Below, one piece after another: positions 18,250 to 27,467 of a stretch of 64,000 nucleotides of DNA. Origin of the DNA: Tissierella sp. P1 (lineage in GTDB: Bacteria; Bacillota; Clostridia; Tissierellales; Tissierellaceae); assembly GCF_002266425.1 (NCBI RefSeq), contig NZ_NPMN01000022.1, positions 1-64,000 on the forward strand, in the 5' to 3' direction. A program made the position numbers and the translations under genes. Within the stretch, counting starts at the first letter, position 1. Each line of letters starts with the position of its first letter. Under the pieces are notes generated by a model. That model did no database searches, was not told the DNA's origin, and saw only the letters and a program-made list of their open reading frames with translations.

Positions 18250-20605
18250 TTTGGGCCTCCCTTATATCCTCCGGGCGGGTCGTTAGCAGATTGTAGATTT
18301 CGCCACGGGGAAAACGATCTACAAAGGGAATGGTGGTATTGCCGAAGAACAAAAGACCCTCCCCGGAATTGCTGTGGGCGATATACGAAAGCTGATGTTC
18401 TGATATGCCAAGCTGTTTGGCGAGAATCGCCCGGTCGCCCTGCGCCTGTGACAGCAGTATCATAAAGTCGCTGTTTTCCAAGATATTTTCGATTTCGCGG
18501 CTGGCTAAAAGGTCTTTCACATTCTGTGTAAGTGCACTCGGCACACAGCCCTTTTTACGAAGCATTTTCCACACACGGACAAAGTAGCTGGCAGAAAGTG
18601 CGTCCTGCAACAAAATATGAAATTCGTCATAGTAACACCAGGTCGCAAGGCTTCTTAAAAAGTTCTCGTCTACCGCCTGTGTCACCAGCTCGTTTGTGAT
18701 GTGCATGGCAATTTTTCTTAGGTTTTCGCCCATGCTTTTCAGTACGATACAGGTAATGCGATTATCGGTCTGCACGTTGGTAGGGTGGTTGAACATATTA
18801 AGGGAGCCGGTGCAGTAAAGCTCCAAGGCGGTTGCAATCCGTCTGGCTTCCGGTTCCGGCTGCTGGCACAGGGTTTCATACAAATCTTGCAGAAGCGGCA
18901 TTTTTCCGTCCCCGATACCAAGGGCAAGCTCCCGGTACACCAGCCGCACACAACGGTCAATGACCGTTTTTTCAATGGGCTGTAACCCCTCCTTGCCACC
19001 GATAATCAGCTCACATAAGGACAATAAAAAATCCGCTTTCATTGAAAGCGGGCTGTCCTCTCCGGTTAAGTTCAGTTTTAAATCCATTGGGTTGATGTGA
19101 TGGGGGCTGTTTGGCGATATTTCTATGACCTCCCCGCCAAGCCGCCGGACTAACGGGGCGTATTCGCCCATTGGGTCTACCACGATAATGCGGTCTTTGG
19201 TAGCAAGGAATACGTTGATTAGCTCACGCTTTGCGGCGAAGCTCTTGCCGGAGCCGGTGGAGCCAAGATACAAACCATTGGCGGATTTCAGCTTTTTGCG
19301 GTCTGCCATAATGACGTTATGGGAAAGGGCGTTCATGCCATAATACAATGCCTGACCGCCCATGCGAAGCTCCTGCGTCATAAAGGGAACAAATATTGCC
19401 GTTGAGCTTGTTGTCATGCCCCTCTGTATTTCAATGCCATTCCAGCCAAGGGGCAGACTGCTCATAAAGCCCTGTTCCTGCTGAAAGTCCAGCCGTTTGA
19501 GAAAGCAGTTGTATTTCTGCGTAATGCCCGATACCGTGAAAATATCGTTTTCCAACTGCTGGCGGGTGGGGGCCGTATTCACCACAAGGAATGTGAGAAG
19601 AAACATTCGCTCGTTGCGGCTCTGTAAATCTGCCAAGAGTGCCGCCGCGTCCTTGCTGTAAGTGAGCAAATCCGGGGGAAGAATATCAATGTCATATCCG
19701 GCCCGGGCGGCTTTTTTCTGCTCGTCCATCTTCATACGGTCTATGTCGGTCAGCTTTGCCTTGACTGTTTTCACCGCTTTTGTCTGGTCTACGGTCTGGA
19801 TATGCAGGGTGATGGTCATTTCCGCGTCCACCTCTAAAAGCTCCGCTAACAGCTTGTCGGAAAGCTCGGAAGCCATAATCTGCATATACAAAGCCGCGCC
19901 CCATGTAGTCCCTACACGAAAGGCGCGGCTTTGGCGAAAATCAAAGGACGTAGGAGCGATAAAATCCTTTGTTCCCATGCCTGTTTGGGGTATCATATCC
20001 CAACCGAAAATAAATTTTTCCTTTCCTCCGGGGTGTAGTTGGCTGTGTAGCACCTCCAAGCGTTCCCGCCCGGAAAGGGTTACCGACTGTACGCCCAGCT
20101 TCTTGAAGTTCCCCACAATATCCGCTTCGATACGCTCCAAGCGGGGCCGGGCCGCCGCAATCCCGTCTGCCCCGATCCCGAACGTGATGTATTTGGAGCG
20201 GACAATGCCGTTGTTGCTTTTGGCAATCTGGTTTTCCAGCATGGCGGTAAATTCGCCCCGGATACTGTTGAAATCGTCGTCCTGCGGGGAAATGTTTACG
20301 CTGTAACGGTTCTCCGGGCGGGAGCGGTGGTTGATAAAGGAAAGCTGAAAGGGCAAGGCACTGTCAAAATAATTGAGAAAGCCGCAGTATCCATCAAAAA
20401 TGGTGCTTTGGTCGTCACTGGAAGCCACAGCGTAGTTAATATCCTCGTAGGAAAGGGTCTTTGTATAGTAGCCCTCCCGCACCTTGCAGATACCGTCTTT
20501 CAGCATTTCCTTGTAGGGAATGGTCTGCTGTGCCGACTGCGGCCCGCGCTTTTTAGGCTTTCCGCTTTTTGCGGGAACGGGCGGGCGTTTTGTTTTTTGT
20601 GCCAT
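18242..20605 (-). CDS. VirB4-family type IV secretion ATPase
   Basis: 787 residues. Walker A LGSTGSGKSFAAKRE (about 445), Walker B region WCYYDEFHILL (about 665) and the conserved NP-rich SPHHINPMDLKL after the P-loop. Powers assembly and transfer by the conjugation channel at the inner face of the membrane. Its start codon overlaps the end of the PrgI-like gene, the usual ICE order. Confidence 0.92.
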   Translation of the reverse strand: MAQKTKRPPVPAKSGKPKKRGPQSAQQTIPYKEMLKDGICKVREGYYTKTLSYEDINYAVASSDDQSTIFDGYCGFLNYFDSALPFQLSFINHRSRPENRYSVNISPQDDDFNSIRGEFTAMLENQIAKSNNGIVRSKYITFGIGADGIAAARPRLERIEADIVGNFKKLGVQSVTLSGRERLEVLHSQLHPGGKEKFIFGWDMIPQTGMGTKDFIAPTSFDFRQSRAFRVGTTWGAALYMQIMASELSDKLLAELLEVDAEMTITLHIQTVDQTKAVKTVKAKLTDIDRMKMDEQKKAARAGYDIDILPPDLLTYSKDAAALLADLQSRNERMFLLTFLVVNTAPTRQQLENDIFTVSGITQKYNCFLKRLDFQQEQGFMSSLPLGWNGIEIQRGMTTSSTAIFVPFMTQELRMGGQALYYGMNALSHNVIMADRKKLKSANGLYLGSTGSGKSFAAKRELINVFLATKDRIIVVDPMGEYAPLVRRLGGEVIEISPNSPHHINPMDLKLNLTGEDSPLSMKADFLLSLCELIIGGKEGLQPIEKTVIDRCVRLVYRELALGIGDGKMPLLQDLYETLCQQPEPEARRIATALELYCTGSLNMFNHPTNVQTDNRITCIVLKSMGENLRKIAMHITNELVTQAVDENFLRSLATWCYYDEFHILLQDALSASYFVRVWKMLRKKGCVPSALTQNVKDLLASREIENILENSDFMILLSQAQGDRAILAKQLGISEHQLSYIAHSNSGEGLLFFGNTTIPFVDRFPRGEIYNLLTTRPEDIREAQNA

Positions 20606-20948
20606 TGGGTGAAACCTCCTTTCCGGGGTTGCTTAGGTAGGAATAGAAATTCTGTGTCTTATAGGGGCGTGTGCGGGGCCATAGGAATTTGGAGCGGACA
20701 ATATTACGCACCACCTTTTCCAGCGGCTGTCCGTCACGCTCATACATGGCAATGAGAAAGCAAGGGAGCATAAGGGCAATCATTAAGAGCATAGCCCCGG
20801 TATTGCCAATGGCGGTACGGGTAAAAAGATAAGCCGGAATACCGACTACCGCCGCCGCTCCGAAACATAAAAGCTGGCGTTTGGTGAGATTGAAAGCCAC
20901 TTTGGTTTTTATTTTTGATAAATCATTTGGTACGCTTACATAGGCCAA
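20553..20948 (-). CDS. PrgI-family membrane protein
   Basis: 131 residues starting at TTG 20948 (AGGAGG 8 bases upstream): MAYVSVPNDLSKIKTKVAFNLTKRQLLCF. Two membrane helices (about 28-45 and 50-68) then a basic tail. PrgI/VirB3-like proteins precede VirB4 and help form the channel. The rarer TTG start may reflect a one-base change from ATGGCC. Confidence 0.82.
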   Translation of the reverse strand: MAYVSVPNDLSKIKTKVAFNLTKRQLLCFGAAAVVGIPAYLFTRTAIGNTGAMLLMIALMLPCFLIAMYERDGQPLEKVVRNIVRSKFLWPRTRPYKTQNFYSYLSNPGKEVSPNGTKNKTPARSRKKRKA

Positions 20949-20967
20949 TGAAAAATCCTCCTTTCTG

Positions 20968-20992
20968 ACTTCGGGCCAAGTTGACCCGAAGT
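20968..20992. repeat. ICE palindrome copy 11
   Basis: One mismatch (TTGACCC arm). Between the stop of the 20996 gene and the ribosome site of the PrgI-like gene. Confidence 0.9.
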
Positions 20993-20995
20993 TGA

Positions 20996-21394
20996 TTATC
21001 GTTCTGCATTGTGGATAGGAACCGTCTGCCGTGCCGGGGTCTTTTCCAGTCCGGCCTGCCGTACCCGCCAATAGTCCGGGTTGTGTTCTCGAAGTGACTT
21101 ATTGATGTTTTCCTCAAAAGCAGCCTTGTCTTTTATACGGTCTGGAACCGTCCACAATTTTTTATCCAAAAGCTCCCGCAGGGCAACATCTTCCTGCGTA
21201 TCTTCCTCAAAACAGAGAAAACCACTGTGACGAAAGCCGCACTTGATAGCGGCAGGAGAAAGCACCGCCGCCATATCCTTTGCAACCATTGTTCCGCCAT
21301 GACTGGCGGTACTCACAAGAAATACGCCGGGGCAGAGAACATCACAGGTCTGCACCTTGCCCCACGGCGATTGTTCCGGCTGTTGGTAAAGCAT
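20996..21394 (-). CDS. DUF7007-like ICE protein
   Basis: 132 residues from ATG 21394 (AGGAGG 8 bases upstream). SPWGKVQTCDVLCPGVFLVSTASHGGTMVAKDMA followed by a helical region; ends IHNAER. The family is recalled from ICE annotation and function is unknown. It shares the Glu-Arg-stop end with its neighbours. Confidence 0.6.
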   Translation of the reverse strand: MLYQQPEQSPWGKVQTCDVLCPGVFLVSTASHGGTMVAKDMAAVLSPAAIKCGFRHSGFLCFEEDTQEDVALRELLDKKLWTVPDRIKDKAAFEENINKSLREHNPDYWRVRQAGLEKTPARQTVPIHNAER

Positions 21395-21412
21395 AGAATC
21401 CTCCTTTCCGGC

Positions 21413-21437
21413 ACTTCGGGCCAAGTTGGCCCGAAGT
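21413..21437. repeat. ICE palindrome copy 12
   Basis: Perfect arms; its first base on the coding strand is the last base of the TAA stop of the SpoVG-like gene. Confidence 0.9.
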
Positions 21438-21910
21438 TACCTTTCTGCATTTTTGGCCTTACCGGACTTTGCCGGAGCAGGCCGGGCGGCGTTTTCCTGT
21501 GCCGCCTGTTTCGCGCCCTCCGCAAGCTGTTTCGGGATAGACTGCTTTTCGGGGGAAGCAATGGTAGCGGCGCGGGTCTGCAACTTTTCAAGCTCCGCAT
21601 GATAAGCCGCTGTTACGGCTTCGGTCAGCTCGGCGCGAAACTCCTTTGTGATAGGGCGGGACGTATCCCGGTAGCCGGTTTTGCTGGTCTTATCCGGCTT
21701 GCTCGGCATACCTACAAAAATGCCCTTGTCATTCTGCAAAATCTTAAAATCGTCAATTACAAAGCAGTCATTCAGCTTCAAACTGGCAAAGCCTACAAGG
21801 TTGCCCTTTGGCGGGGTGAGCCGGGCGGTAACGTCCAGCTTCAGCGGCAGAGCCGCCTGTCCGGGTTGCTGTTCCGCTTCCTGCGGAACCGTTGTTTTTT
21901 CATTGCTCAT
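21437..21910 (-). CDS. SpoVG-domain protein of the ICE with shared C-terminal tail
   Basis: 157 residues from ATG 21910. The core LDVTARLTPPKGNLVGFASLKLNDCFVIDDFKIL ... GIFVGMPSKPD ... YRDTSRPITKEFRAELTEAV matches the SpoVG fold, a small nucleic-acid-binding regulator. The C-terminal 35 residues (EKQSIPKQLAEGAKQAAQ ... KNAER) are a separate basic tail nearly identical to that of the 14033 protein. Function in the ICE unknown. Confidence 0.78.
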   Translation of the reverse strand: MSNEKTTVPQEAEQQPGQAALPLKLDVTARLTPPKGNLVGFASLKLNDCFVIDDFKILQNDKGIFVGMPSKPDKTSKTGYRDTSRPITKEFRAELTEAVTAAYHAELEKLQTRAATIASPEKQSIPKQLAEGAKQAAQENAARPAPAKSGKAKNAER

Positions 21911-21932
21911 AATAAAAAAATTCTCCTTTCTC

Positions 21933-21957
21933 ACTTCGGGACAAATTGGCCCGAAGT
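21933..21957. repeat. ICE palindrome copy 13
   Basis: Central A and one mismatch; two bases after the TGA stop of the TrbL-like gene. Confidence 0.88.
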
Positions 21958-21959
21958 TG

Positions 21960-22826
21960 TCAGTGCGCTCCAAAAATGGATTTCGCAAGGCTTCCCGTCT
22001 TGAACATGGTGAAGCACAATAGAACCGTATAGCCGATTACTGTCCATATGGCTCCAATGGGGGCGCCGCCTACGGCGATACTCTGCACCAGCTTTGCGTA
22101 GATTCCCACACATACCAAAATCAGCAAGCCTTGAAAGCCCACGGCGCACAGGGATTTCAAATAGTTCTGGCCCATGCCTCCGATTTCCCGGTTGACCAAG
22201 GTTGCCATTGGCACAGGGGCTAAACTGGTGAGTAAATAAATTTCAATCATTCTGCCGTACACAATGACAAATACGACAATGTTGATTGCTACGACAATAA
22301 TCTTTATTAGAAAAGATTGCATCCACAGGCCAAGCAGAGGGCCGATTTCCATTGTCATGAGCTGGGCTTCCAATCTGTCCAGCATATCGGGGCTTACCCC
22401 TGTATTTCCTGCAATCACGCCCCCTGCACTGTTAATGACGCTCTGCGATACATCAAATACCGCCATCACGATATTGAACGTGTTGGAAAGAAGCAGTACC
22501 GCGACAAAGGTTTTAAATATCCACTTGAAAAAAATCCATGTGTCAATGTCGTGCAGGTTGTTCCGGTCAATGAGCATTTGAATCAGCTCATAGCACATGA
22601 CAAAGGTAAGCACCAGTCCGGCAATCGGCAAAACAACCGTTTCGGAAAGCTGCCGTATAAGGGAGAACACGCCGGGGTTCCAGTTCCCCGGCGTGGTTCC
22701 CACCTGTGTTGCAATCTCTCCGATCTGGTCGTTCACGTTCTCGAAAAGGCCGCTTAAATTGCCCATGATACCATCAACTAGCAGGCCTTTTATCCATTCG
22801 TTAATCCAGTCGGTGAGAAAATCCAT
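21960..22826 (-). CDS. TrbL/VirB6-like conjugation membrane protein
   Basis: 288 residues with about six membrane segments (for example LPIAGLVLTFVMCYELI near 65 and IKIIVVAINIVVFVIVYG near 175) and a conserved ICE N-terminus MDFLTDWINEWIKGLLVDGIMGNLSGLF. A polytopic channel subunit. Directly downstream of the Maff2 gene. Confidence 0.85.
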   Translation of the reverse strand: MDFLTDWINEWIKGLLVDGIMGNLSGLFENVNDQIGEIATQVGTTPGNWNPGVFSLIRQLSETVVLPIAGLVLTFVMCYELIQMLIDRNNLHDIDTWIFFKWIFKTFVAVLLLSNTFNIVMAVFDVSQSVINSAGGVIAGNTGVSPDMLDRLEAQLMTMEIGPLLGLWMQSFLIKIIVVAINIVVFVIVYGRMIEIYLLTSLAPVPMATLVNREIGGMGQNYLKSLCAVGFQGLLILVCVGIYAKLVQSIAVGGAPIGAIWTVIGYTVLLCFTMFKTGSLAKSIFGAH

Positions 22827-22837
22827 ACCGGCCTACC

Positions 22838-23050
22838 TTAAAACAAGCTGGAAAGCATAGGTACAAGCGTTGTTCCCAGCAGGATAACGCCGCCCCCGGC
22901 CATAAGCTGTTTAATGCCTTGCGATTTCGCGCCCGGATTATCGGAGCCATACCCTTCCAAAAGGTTGATAACGCCCCATACGGCAAGGCCAGCGCCAAGA
23001 GCTACAACAAGGGTCTGTAAGGTACTAACTGCACTCGTAAAAAATCCCAT
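22838..23050 (-). CDS. Maff2-family small membrane protein
   Basis: 70 residues: MGFFTSAVSTLQTLVVALGAGLAVWGVINLLEG, then a second helix LMAGGGVILLGTTLVPML. VirB2-like in size and position (between VirD4 and the TrbL-like protein), so possibly the pilin-like subunit. GGAGGT upstream. Confidence 0.85.
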   Translation of the reverse strand: MGFFTSAVSTLQTLVVALGAGLAVWGVINLLEGYGSDNPGAKSQGIKQLMAGGGVILLGTTLVPMLSSLF

Positions 23051-23118
23051 AATCTATTTACCTCCATGTTTTCATATTGTTTTTGGGTACAAAAAAACCG
23101 CCATTTTCGGCGGCTGCC

Positions 23119-23143
23119 ACTTCGGGTCAAGTTGGCCCGAAGT
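23119..23143. repeat. ICE palindrome copy 14
   Basis: One mismatch (GGGTCAA). Its edge base is the last base of the virD4 stop codon. Confidence 0.9.
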
Positions 23144-24974
23144 TATGCAAATGCTTCCGGGTCGTCCACATCATCATAGTTGAGAATGTCCTCGTTCTCG
23201 TCTATGGCGGCGGCTTCCCCGTCGGCACTTACTTCATAAACGGTATACTGCTCATTGGGATTGAGCTTTTTCATGCAGCGGTTTACCAGCTTTGAAGCGT
23301 CAAAAGCGTTGCGTTTATCAGCTTCGGCGGTATACCTGTAATTGGGGTGCTGTTTTAAATCGTATTTGGGGGAAAGGAATGGACGCAGGCCGCGAAGCTG
23401 TAAAATACACTTGTTGCCCGGCATAGTGGTCAATTCGTCCATTGTCATAAGCTCCTTGCCAAGCCGTTGCAAGTTCTGTCCGTAGCTTTCCGACTGGCCC
23501 CGCGTCCGGCTTTCCGTCTGCATGGAAATGGTTTCTTTCCCCAAAACCTCCGAAAGTTCCTTGATGGTGGAATGTTCCCGACCACCAAGAAAAATCACGC
23601 TGTCCATATTTCCCATAATGGTTTCAGCGTGGTCTTTGTATAAGGCTTTGAGTTGGCTTTGCGCCTGCAAAAACAGGCATAAGGATATTTCGCGGGAACG
23701 GATAACGGCAACCAGCTTTTCCAGTTGCGGAACCTGTCCCGTATTGGCGGCTTCGTCCCATAATACCCTTACATGATGGGGGAGCCTGCCGCCATACTTG
23801 CTGTCGGCCCGTTCGCATAAAAGGTTGAACATCTGCGAAAAAGCAAGGGCAACAATAAAGTTATAGGTCGTATTGGTGTCACTGATGATGAAAAAAGTGG
23901 CGGTTTTCTTATCGCCCATGCGGTCAAGTTCCATTTCGTCATAGCTCATAATCTCCCGGAGCTGTCCAATATCAAAGGGAGCAAGTCTGGCTCCGCAGGA
24001 AATCAGGATACTTTTCGACGTTTTCCCGCTGGCGAGCTTGAATTTCTTGTACTGGCGTACCGCAAAATGATTGGGGTTGCGCTTCTCCAAGCCAAGGAAC
24101 ATATAGTCCACGGCATTTTTGAAATTTTCATCATCTTCCGTGTTTCCATGCTGTTCAGCATATCCACTAGGGTATTGATATGCCGTTCTTCCTCCGGCCC
24201 CTCAAAGACAATATAGCCGATTAAAGCACAATAAAGCAAGGTTTCTGCTTTCGTCCAGAATGGATCGCCCTCTTTACCGTCGCCCTTTGTGTTCTCAATC
24301 AGAGCGTTTACAAACTTCAAAATATCGCTTTCCGTCTTTAAGTAGGCCAGCGGGTTATAGTGCATGGATTTTGAAAAATCTATGCTGTTAAATACCTTGA
24401 TTTTGTAGCCCTGCTTTTTCAGAAAAGAGCCGACCTGCTCTAAAATGCCGCCCTTTGGGTCAACCACCACATAGGACGAATGAGCCTGCAAAAGCTGTGG
24501 GGTCAGCCAAAACCTTGTTTTTCCGCTTCCGCTGGAGCCTATGATACAACAGTTAAGGTTTCGGGCGTTGGCGGGATTTGCTGGTCGGGTGTTCATGGTA
24601 AGAAGCTCTGTCCCGGTAAGTATTACGTTGTTGCTGAATTTTGGGTCGATAAAGGGCTTGATGTCCTTTGCTGTTCCCCACCGAGCCGAGCCATATTCCA
24701 CATCCCTCCGAAACTTTTTTGCGTTTTTTACCTTATACCATACCACCAGCCGGAGTATGACAGCACCGGCAAGGCCAATGAGCCAGTCGGACAGCACAAA
24801 GCCCGGCGCAAAGGAAGCAAATGCCGGGCTTATGGTTTTTATCATGCCAACCAGCTTATTTCCGAAGTCTGTACCTGCCGCAAGGCGGTAGGCTGTGCCG
24901 AGCTTTAGAAAGAACCACAGCACGAACAGATAGGGAATATTGGGAATCACATATTTACGGATTTTATCGTTCAT
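23143..24974 (-). CDS. VirD4-type coupling protein, frameshifted
   Basis: Couples the relaxosome to the secretion channel. Two N-terminal membrane helices (about 11-30 and 60-80), Walker A IGSSGSGKTRFWLTP (about 150), and Walker B-like HVRVLWDEAANTG in the second part. The frame breaks at about 24138: METRKMMKISK should read METREDDENFKNAVDYMFLG, one C short on plus. Restored length is 610 residues. Overlaps the PcfB gene by 11 bases. Confidence 0.9.
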
Positions 24975-25437
24975 TCCGCGTCACCTCCCGTTTTCGTTCC
25001 TTTTGGCGCGGTTTGGTACGCTCCCTGTCGGCAAAGTTTTTCAGTTGTTTCAGAATAGAGGGGCGGCGACTCTTGCTCCGGTTCATCACCAGCTTTGTGT
25101 ATTCGCCAAAACAGGCGGTTATCGCGTCTGCCTGCCCGGCTTTGAAGAATAACAAATATTTGTCCGGCCCGGTTTTGTGAAAAGCATAATCTACATTGTA
25201 TTTCCGGGCCACACGGTCAAACAGCTTCGTATCCCCGGACAAATCAAGGCTGTTGGTCGAAACGCCGTGGTTCATCAGCTTTTTTACGCTCTGTCTGCCC
25301 TGCGGGGTCTGCCGTTTCTGATGGCTCTTTTGTATCTGCCGGAGTGCTGCCGCCAACACCTTTGCCAGCGTCCGGCCCGTCAGCTTTGTGGCATTGACGG
25401 ATAGAGCAATCGTCCGGCGTTCAATATCTTCCTGCAT
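24964..25437 (-). CDS. PcfB-family (DUF3801) protein
   Basis: 157 residues: MQEDIERRTIALSVNATKLTGRTLAKVLAAALRQIQK, then a central domain with DLSGDTKLFDRVARKYNVDYAFHK. A basic tail SRRPSILKQLKNF ... TRNER follows. PcfB genes are paired with VirD4 in Gram-positive conjugation modules. The tail matches the Ser-Ile-x3-Leu ... Glu-Arg pattern of other ICE proteins here. Confidence 0.85.
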   Translation of the reverse strand: MQEDIERRTIALSVNATKLTGRTLAKVLAAALRQIQKSHQKRQTPQGRQSVKKLMNHGVSTNSLDLSGDTKLFDRVARKYNVDYAFHKTGPDKYLLFFKAGQADAITACFGEYTKLVMNRSKSRRPSILKQLKNFADRERTKPRQKERKREVTRNER

Positions 25438-25484
25438 GAAATTCCTCCTTTCCTGCCAGATAGGACAATCGTATAGGCAGGAGG

Positions 25485-25509
25485 ACTTCGGGCCAAGTTG
25501 GCCCGAAGT
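25485..25509. repeat. ICE palindrome copy 15
   Basis: Perfect arms, 3 bases after the stop of the 25513 gene and before the PcfB ribosome site. Confidence 0.9.
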
Positions 25510-25512
25510 GTG

Positions 25513-26310
25513 TTACCTCTCCGCATTGACAGGGCGGGGGCGTTCTGCGGCGGGAGCGTCCTTTTGCGCCTGCGCGATTTTTTCATTGTGGGTCGCAAGA
25601 GCTTCCCGGATAGAGGGCTTTTTCTCTGCCGCCCGTTCCTCCAACCGTGCCAGCGTATTCAAAGATTTTTCTACATGGCCTTTTATACTGGAAAAATGGG
25701 AACGCTCCGCACGGAATGGAGCGGATATGACCGCCGCCAGCCTGCCGGGCTGTGTTACTTCCTGTACGGCTTCTCTGCCAAGCATGGCCCGGCCCATGTT
25801 TTTCAAATGCCGCCCGGCCTGATGGTATTCGGTGCTGATAGCTTCAATTTTAGCAATGGCCTTATCATCATACTGGATATCCTTTGTAAGCATATCCCGC
25901 ATGGCTTCTAAGGTAGGGCGCATCTGAAAGAAACGGGCCACGTTATCCAGTGCGGAAATGCCGGTTTCCTTAAAAGCGGCAACGGCGTTCCTGCAACCGT
26001 CTATGACGTTTTGCTTTAGCTCCGCTAATTTTTCCCGCAAATCCAATATCTGCCCCTGCATAACAATGACCGCCTTTTGCAAAGCGGTCTTAACCGGGTG
26101 GTTTTGTTCCTGCGCCGTTTTCAATTCCTGCCGCATGGCAGCAAGCTCCTTTACAGCGGCGTCAAGCTGTTTTTCCATTGCGCCAACCTGATTCAGAACC
26201 GAAAGAAAATCCTTTGTGGACGGGGAATTGTTTTCCTTTAATATCGCCAAAAGCTCTTTAACGTGTTCGTTTTCCAGAATCGGTTCGGTAGTGGTTTTCG
26301 TTTTTGCCAT
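25513..26310 (-). CDS. Coiled-coil ICE protein (DUF6674-like)
   Basis: 265 residues from ATG 26310 (AAGGAGG upstream). Long helical/coiled-coil body (FLSVLNQVGAMEKQLDAAVKELAAMRQELK) and C-terminal tail KKPSIREALATHNEKI ... NAER. Family name from memory; no enzymatic motif seen. Possibly a structural or DNA-processing helper. Confidence 0.65.
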   Translation of the reverse strand: MAKTKTTTEPILENEHVKELLAILKENNSPSTKDFLSVLNQVGAMEKQLDAAVKELAAMRQELKTAQEQNHPVKTALQKAVIVMQGQILDLREKLAELKQNVIDGCRNAVAAFKETGISALDNVARFFQMRPTLEAMRDMLTKDIQYDDKAIAKIEAISTEYHQAGRHLKNMGRAMLGREAVQEVTQPGRLAAVISAPFRAERSHFSSIKGHVEKSLNTLARLEERAAEKKPSIREALATHNEKIAQAQKDAPAAERPRPVNAER

Positions 26311-26332
26311 AGTTTTTTTAACCTCCTTTCTC

Positions 26333-26357
26333 ACTTCGGGACAAGTTGGCCCGAAGT
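26333..26357. repeat. ICE palindrome copy 16
   Basis: One mismatch (GGGACAA). Four bases after the ArdA stop codon. Confidence 0.9.
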
Positions 26358-26361
26358 GGCT

Positions 26362-27069
26362 TTACCGTTCCTCACAGGCCGGAGCAGTGCGGCCTTTTTG
26401 AGGAACGGGTGCATTGTCAATCATCTGCTGATACTGTTTGAGGGTGTCACGAATCGAGAGCTTTTCCGGTTCGGGATAAGCGAAAATCCGGTGTTCCTCC
26501 GGCAAATCATCCCTGCCGCTGTAAAGCTCGGTAAAGCTGTCACCTGTCCGCACCACATAGCCGCCCTCGGTAAATCGTCCGTCCTCGTCCAAGTTCATGT
26601 CCCGCCCATAGGCTTCATAATCAATGTAATTTTCCAAATGCTCCGGGATTTCCAGCGTACACATTTCTTCGATATAGAAGCGGCCCAAATCTTCCTCGTC
26701 CTCAATTCCGGCATAAAACTCAAAGCAATCCAGATTTTGAGTGAGGTTAATTAGGTCTTTTGCACTATTGTATTCCCCGAAGTCCACGGCGGCGGCAAAC
26801 TTTTCCGCTTCCCATTCCGGCATATCGTCCAGCAGGGAAGCCAGATAGTTTAGCTCGTCAATGCTTTCATATTCGCCCAAGCAATCACGCAGGCCGAGTA
26901 CGTCGGTTTCATAATTGGTAATGAAAATTTCCTCATACCGCACACCGTCCACATGGATACGCTTCAAAAGAGCCTGCACTTCCTCGGTGGTGGCGGGGAG
27001 CTTTAAAGGCTCCCCGTCCAAATATCCCTCGTTATACCGTCCAAGATTGGTAACAAAGGCTTCAAGCAT
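26362..27069 (-). CDS. ardA: ArdA-type antirestriction protein
   Basis: 235 residues, strongly acidic (VRYEEIFITNYETDVLGLRDCLGEYESIDELNYLASLLDDM ... FYIEEMCTLEIPEHLENYIDYEAYGRDM), the DNA-mimic composition of ArdA. ArdA shields incoming DNA from type I restriction in a new host. Tail EKLSIRDTLKQYQQM ... ACEER carries the shared pattern. Overlaps the upstream gene by 8 bases. Confidence 0.88.
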   Translation of the reverse strand: MLEAFVTNLGRYNEGYLDGEPLKLPATTEEVQALLKRIHVDGVRYEEIFITNYETDVLGLRDCLGEYESIDELNYLASLLDDMPEWEAEKFAAAVDFGEYNSAKDLINLTQNLDCFEFYAGIEDEEDLGRFYIEEMCTLEIPEHLENYIDYEAYGRDMNLDEDGRFTEGGYVVRTGDSFTELYSGRDDLPEEHRIFAYPEPEKLSIRDTLKQYQQMIDNAPVPQKGRTAPACEER

Positions 27070-27415
27070 GGTCTTTTTCCTGCCCCTGCGTTTTCACGGT
27101 CAGAATCCCGTCCAGCGTGGTTGCCGTAATGTTCAGCCGTCCGGCAACGGCAATATCGTTCTTTACGTCCTCGTCAATATCGCTTCCGCATACGACAAGT
27201 ACATGGGCGCGGCGCAGGAGATCCCGGCTCATATCAATGCCGCTTTTATGTTCCTCCGGGATTGCGTCATTGAGAAAAAGCGGGAGATACAGGGTCGGGC
27301 AAACCGGGGAAAAACCGGCTTCATAGACTGCCCGGCAATATTGCGTCGCCTGTTTGGTGTCCGTATCGTGATTGCCGCACCACGCGGCAGTAATGTATGC
27401 TAAAGGTCGTTTCAT
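27062..27415 (-). CDS. DUF4406-type protein (deoxyribosyltransferase-like fold)
   Basis: 117 residues: AYITAAWCGNHDTDTKQATQYCRAVYEAGFSPVCPTLYLPLFL, then MSRDLLRRAHVLVVCGSDIDEDVKNDIAVA. This resembles the nucleoside 2-deoxyribosyltransferase-like fold. Common in ICEs and phages; substrate unknown. AGGTGC upstream of ATG 27415. Confidence 0.75.
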   Translation of the reverse strand: MKRPLAYITAAWCGNHDTDTKQATQYCRAVYEAGFSPVCPTLYLPLFLNDAIPEEHKSGIDMSRDLLRRAHVLVVCGSDIDEDVKNDIAVAGRLNITATTLDGILTVKTQGQEKDHA

Positions 27416-27467
27416 TGTTTAAGCACCTCCGTTCTTGTTGCGCTGAATGTGTCAACCTATCCCCCCG

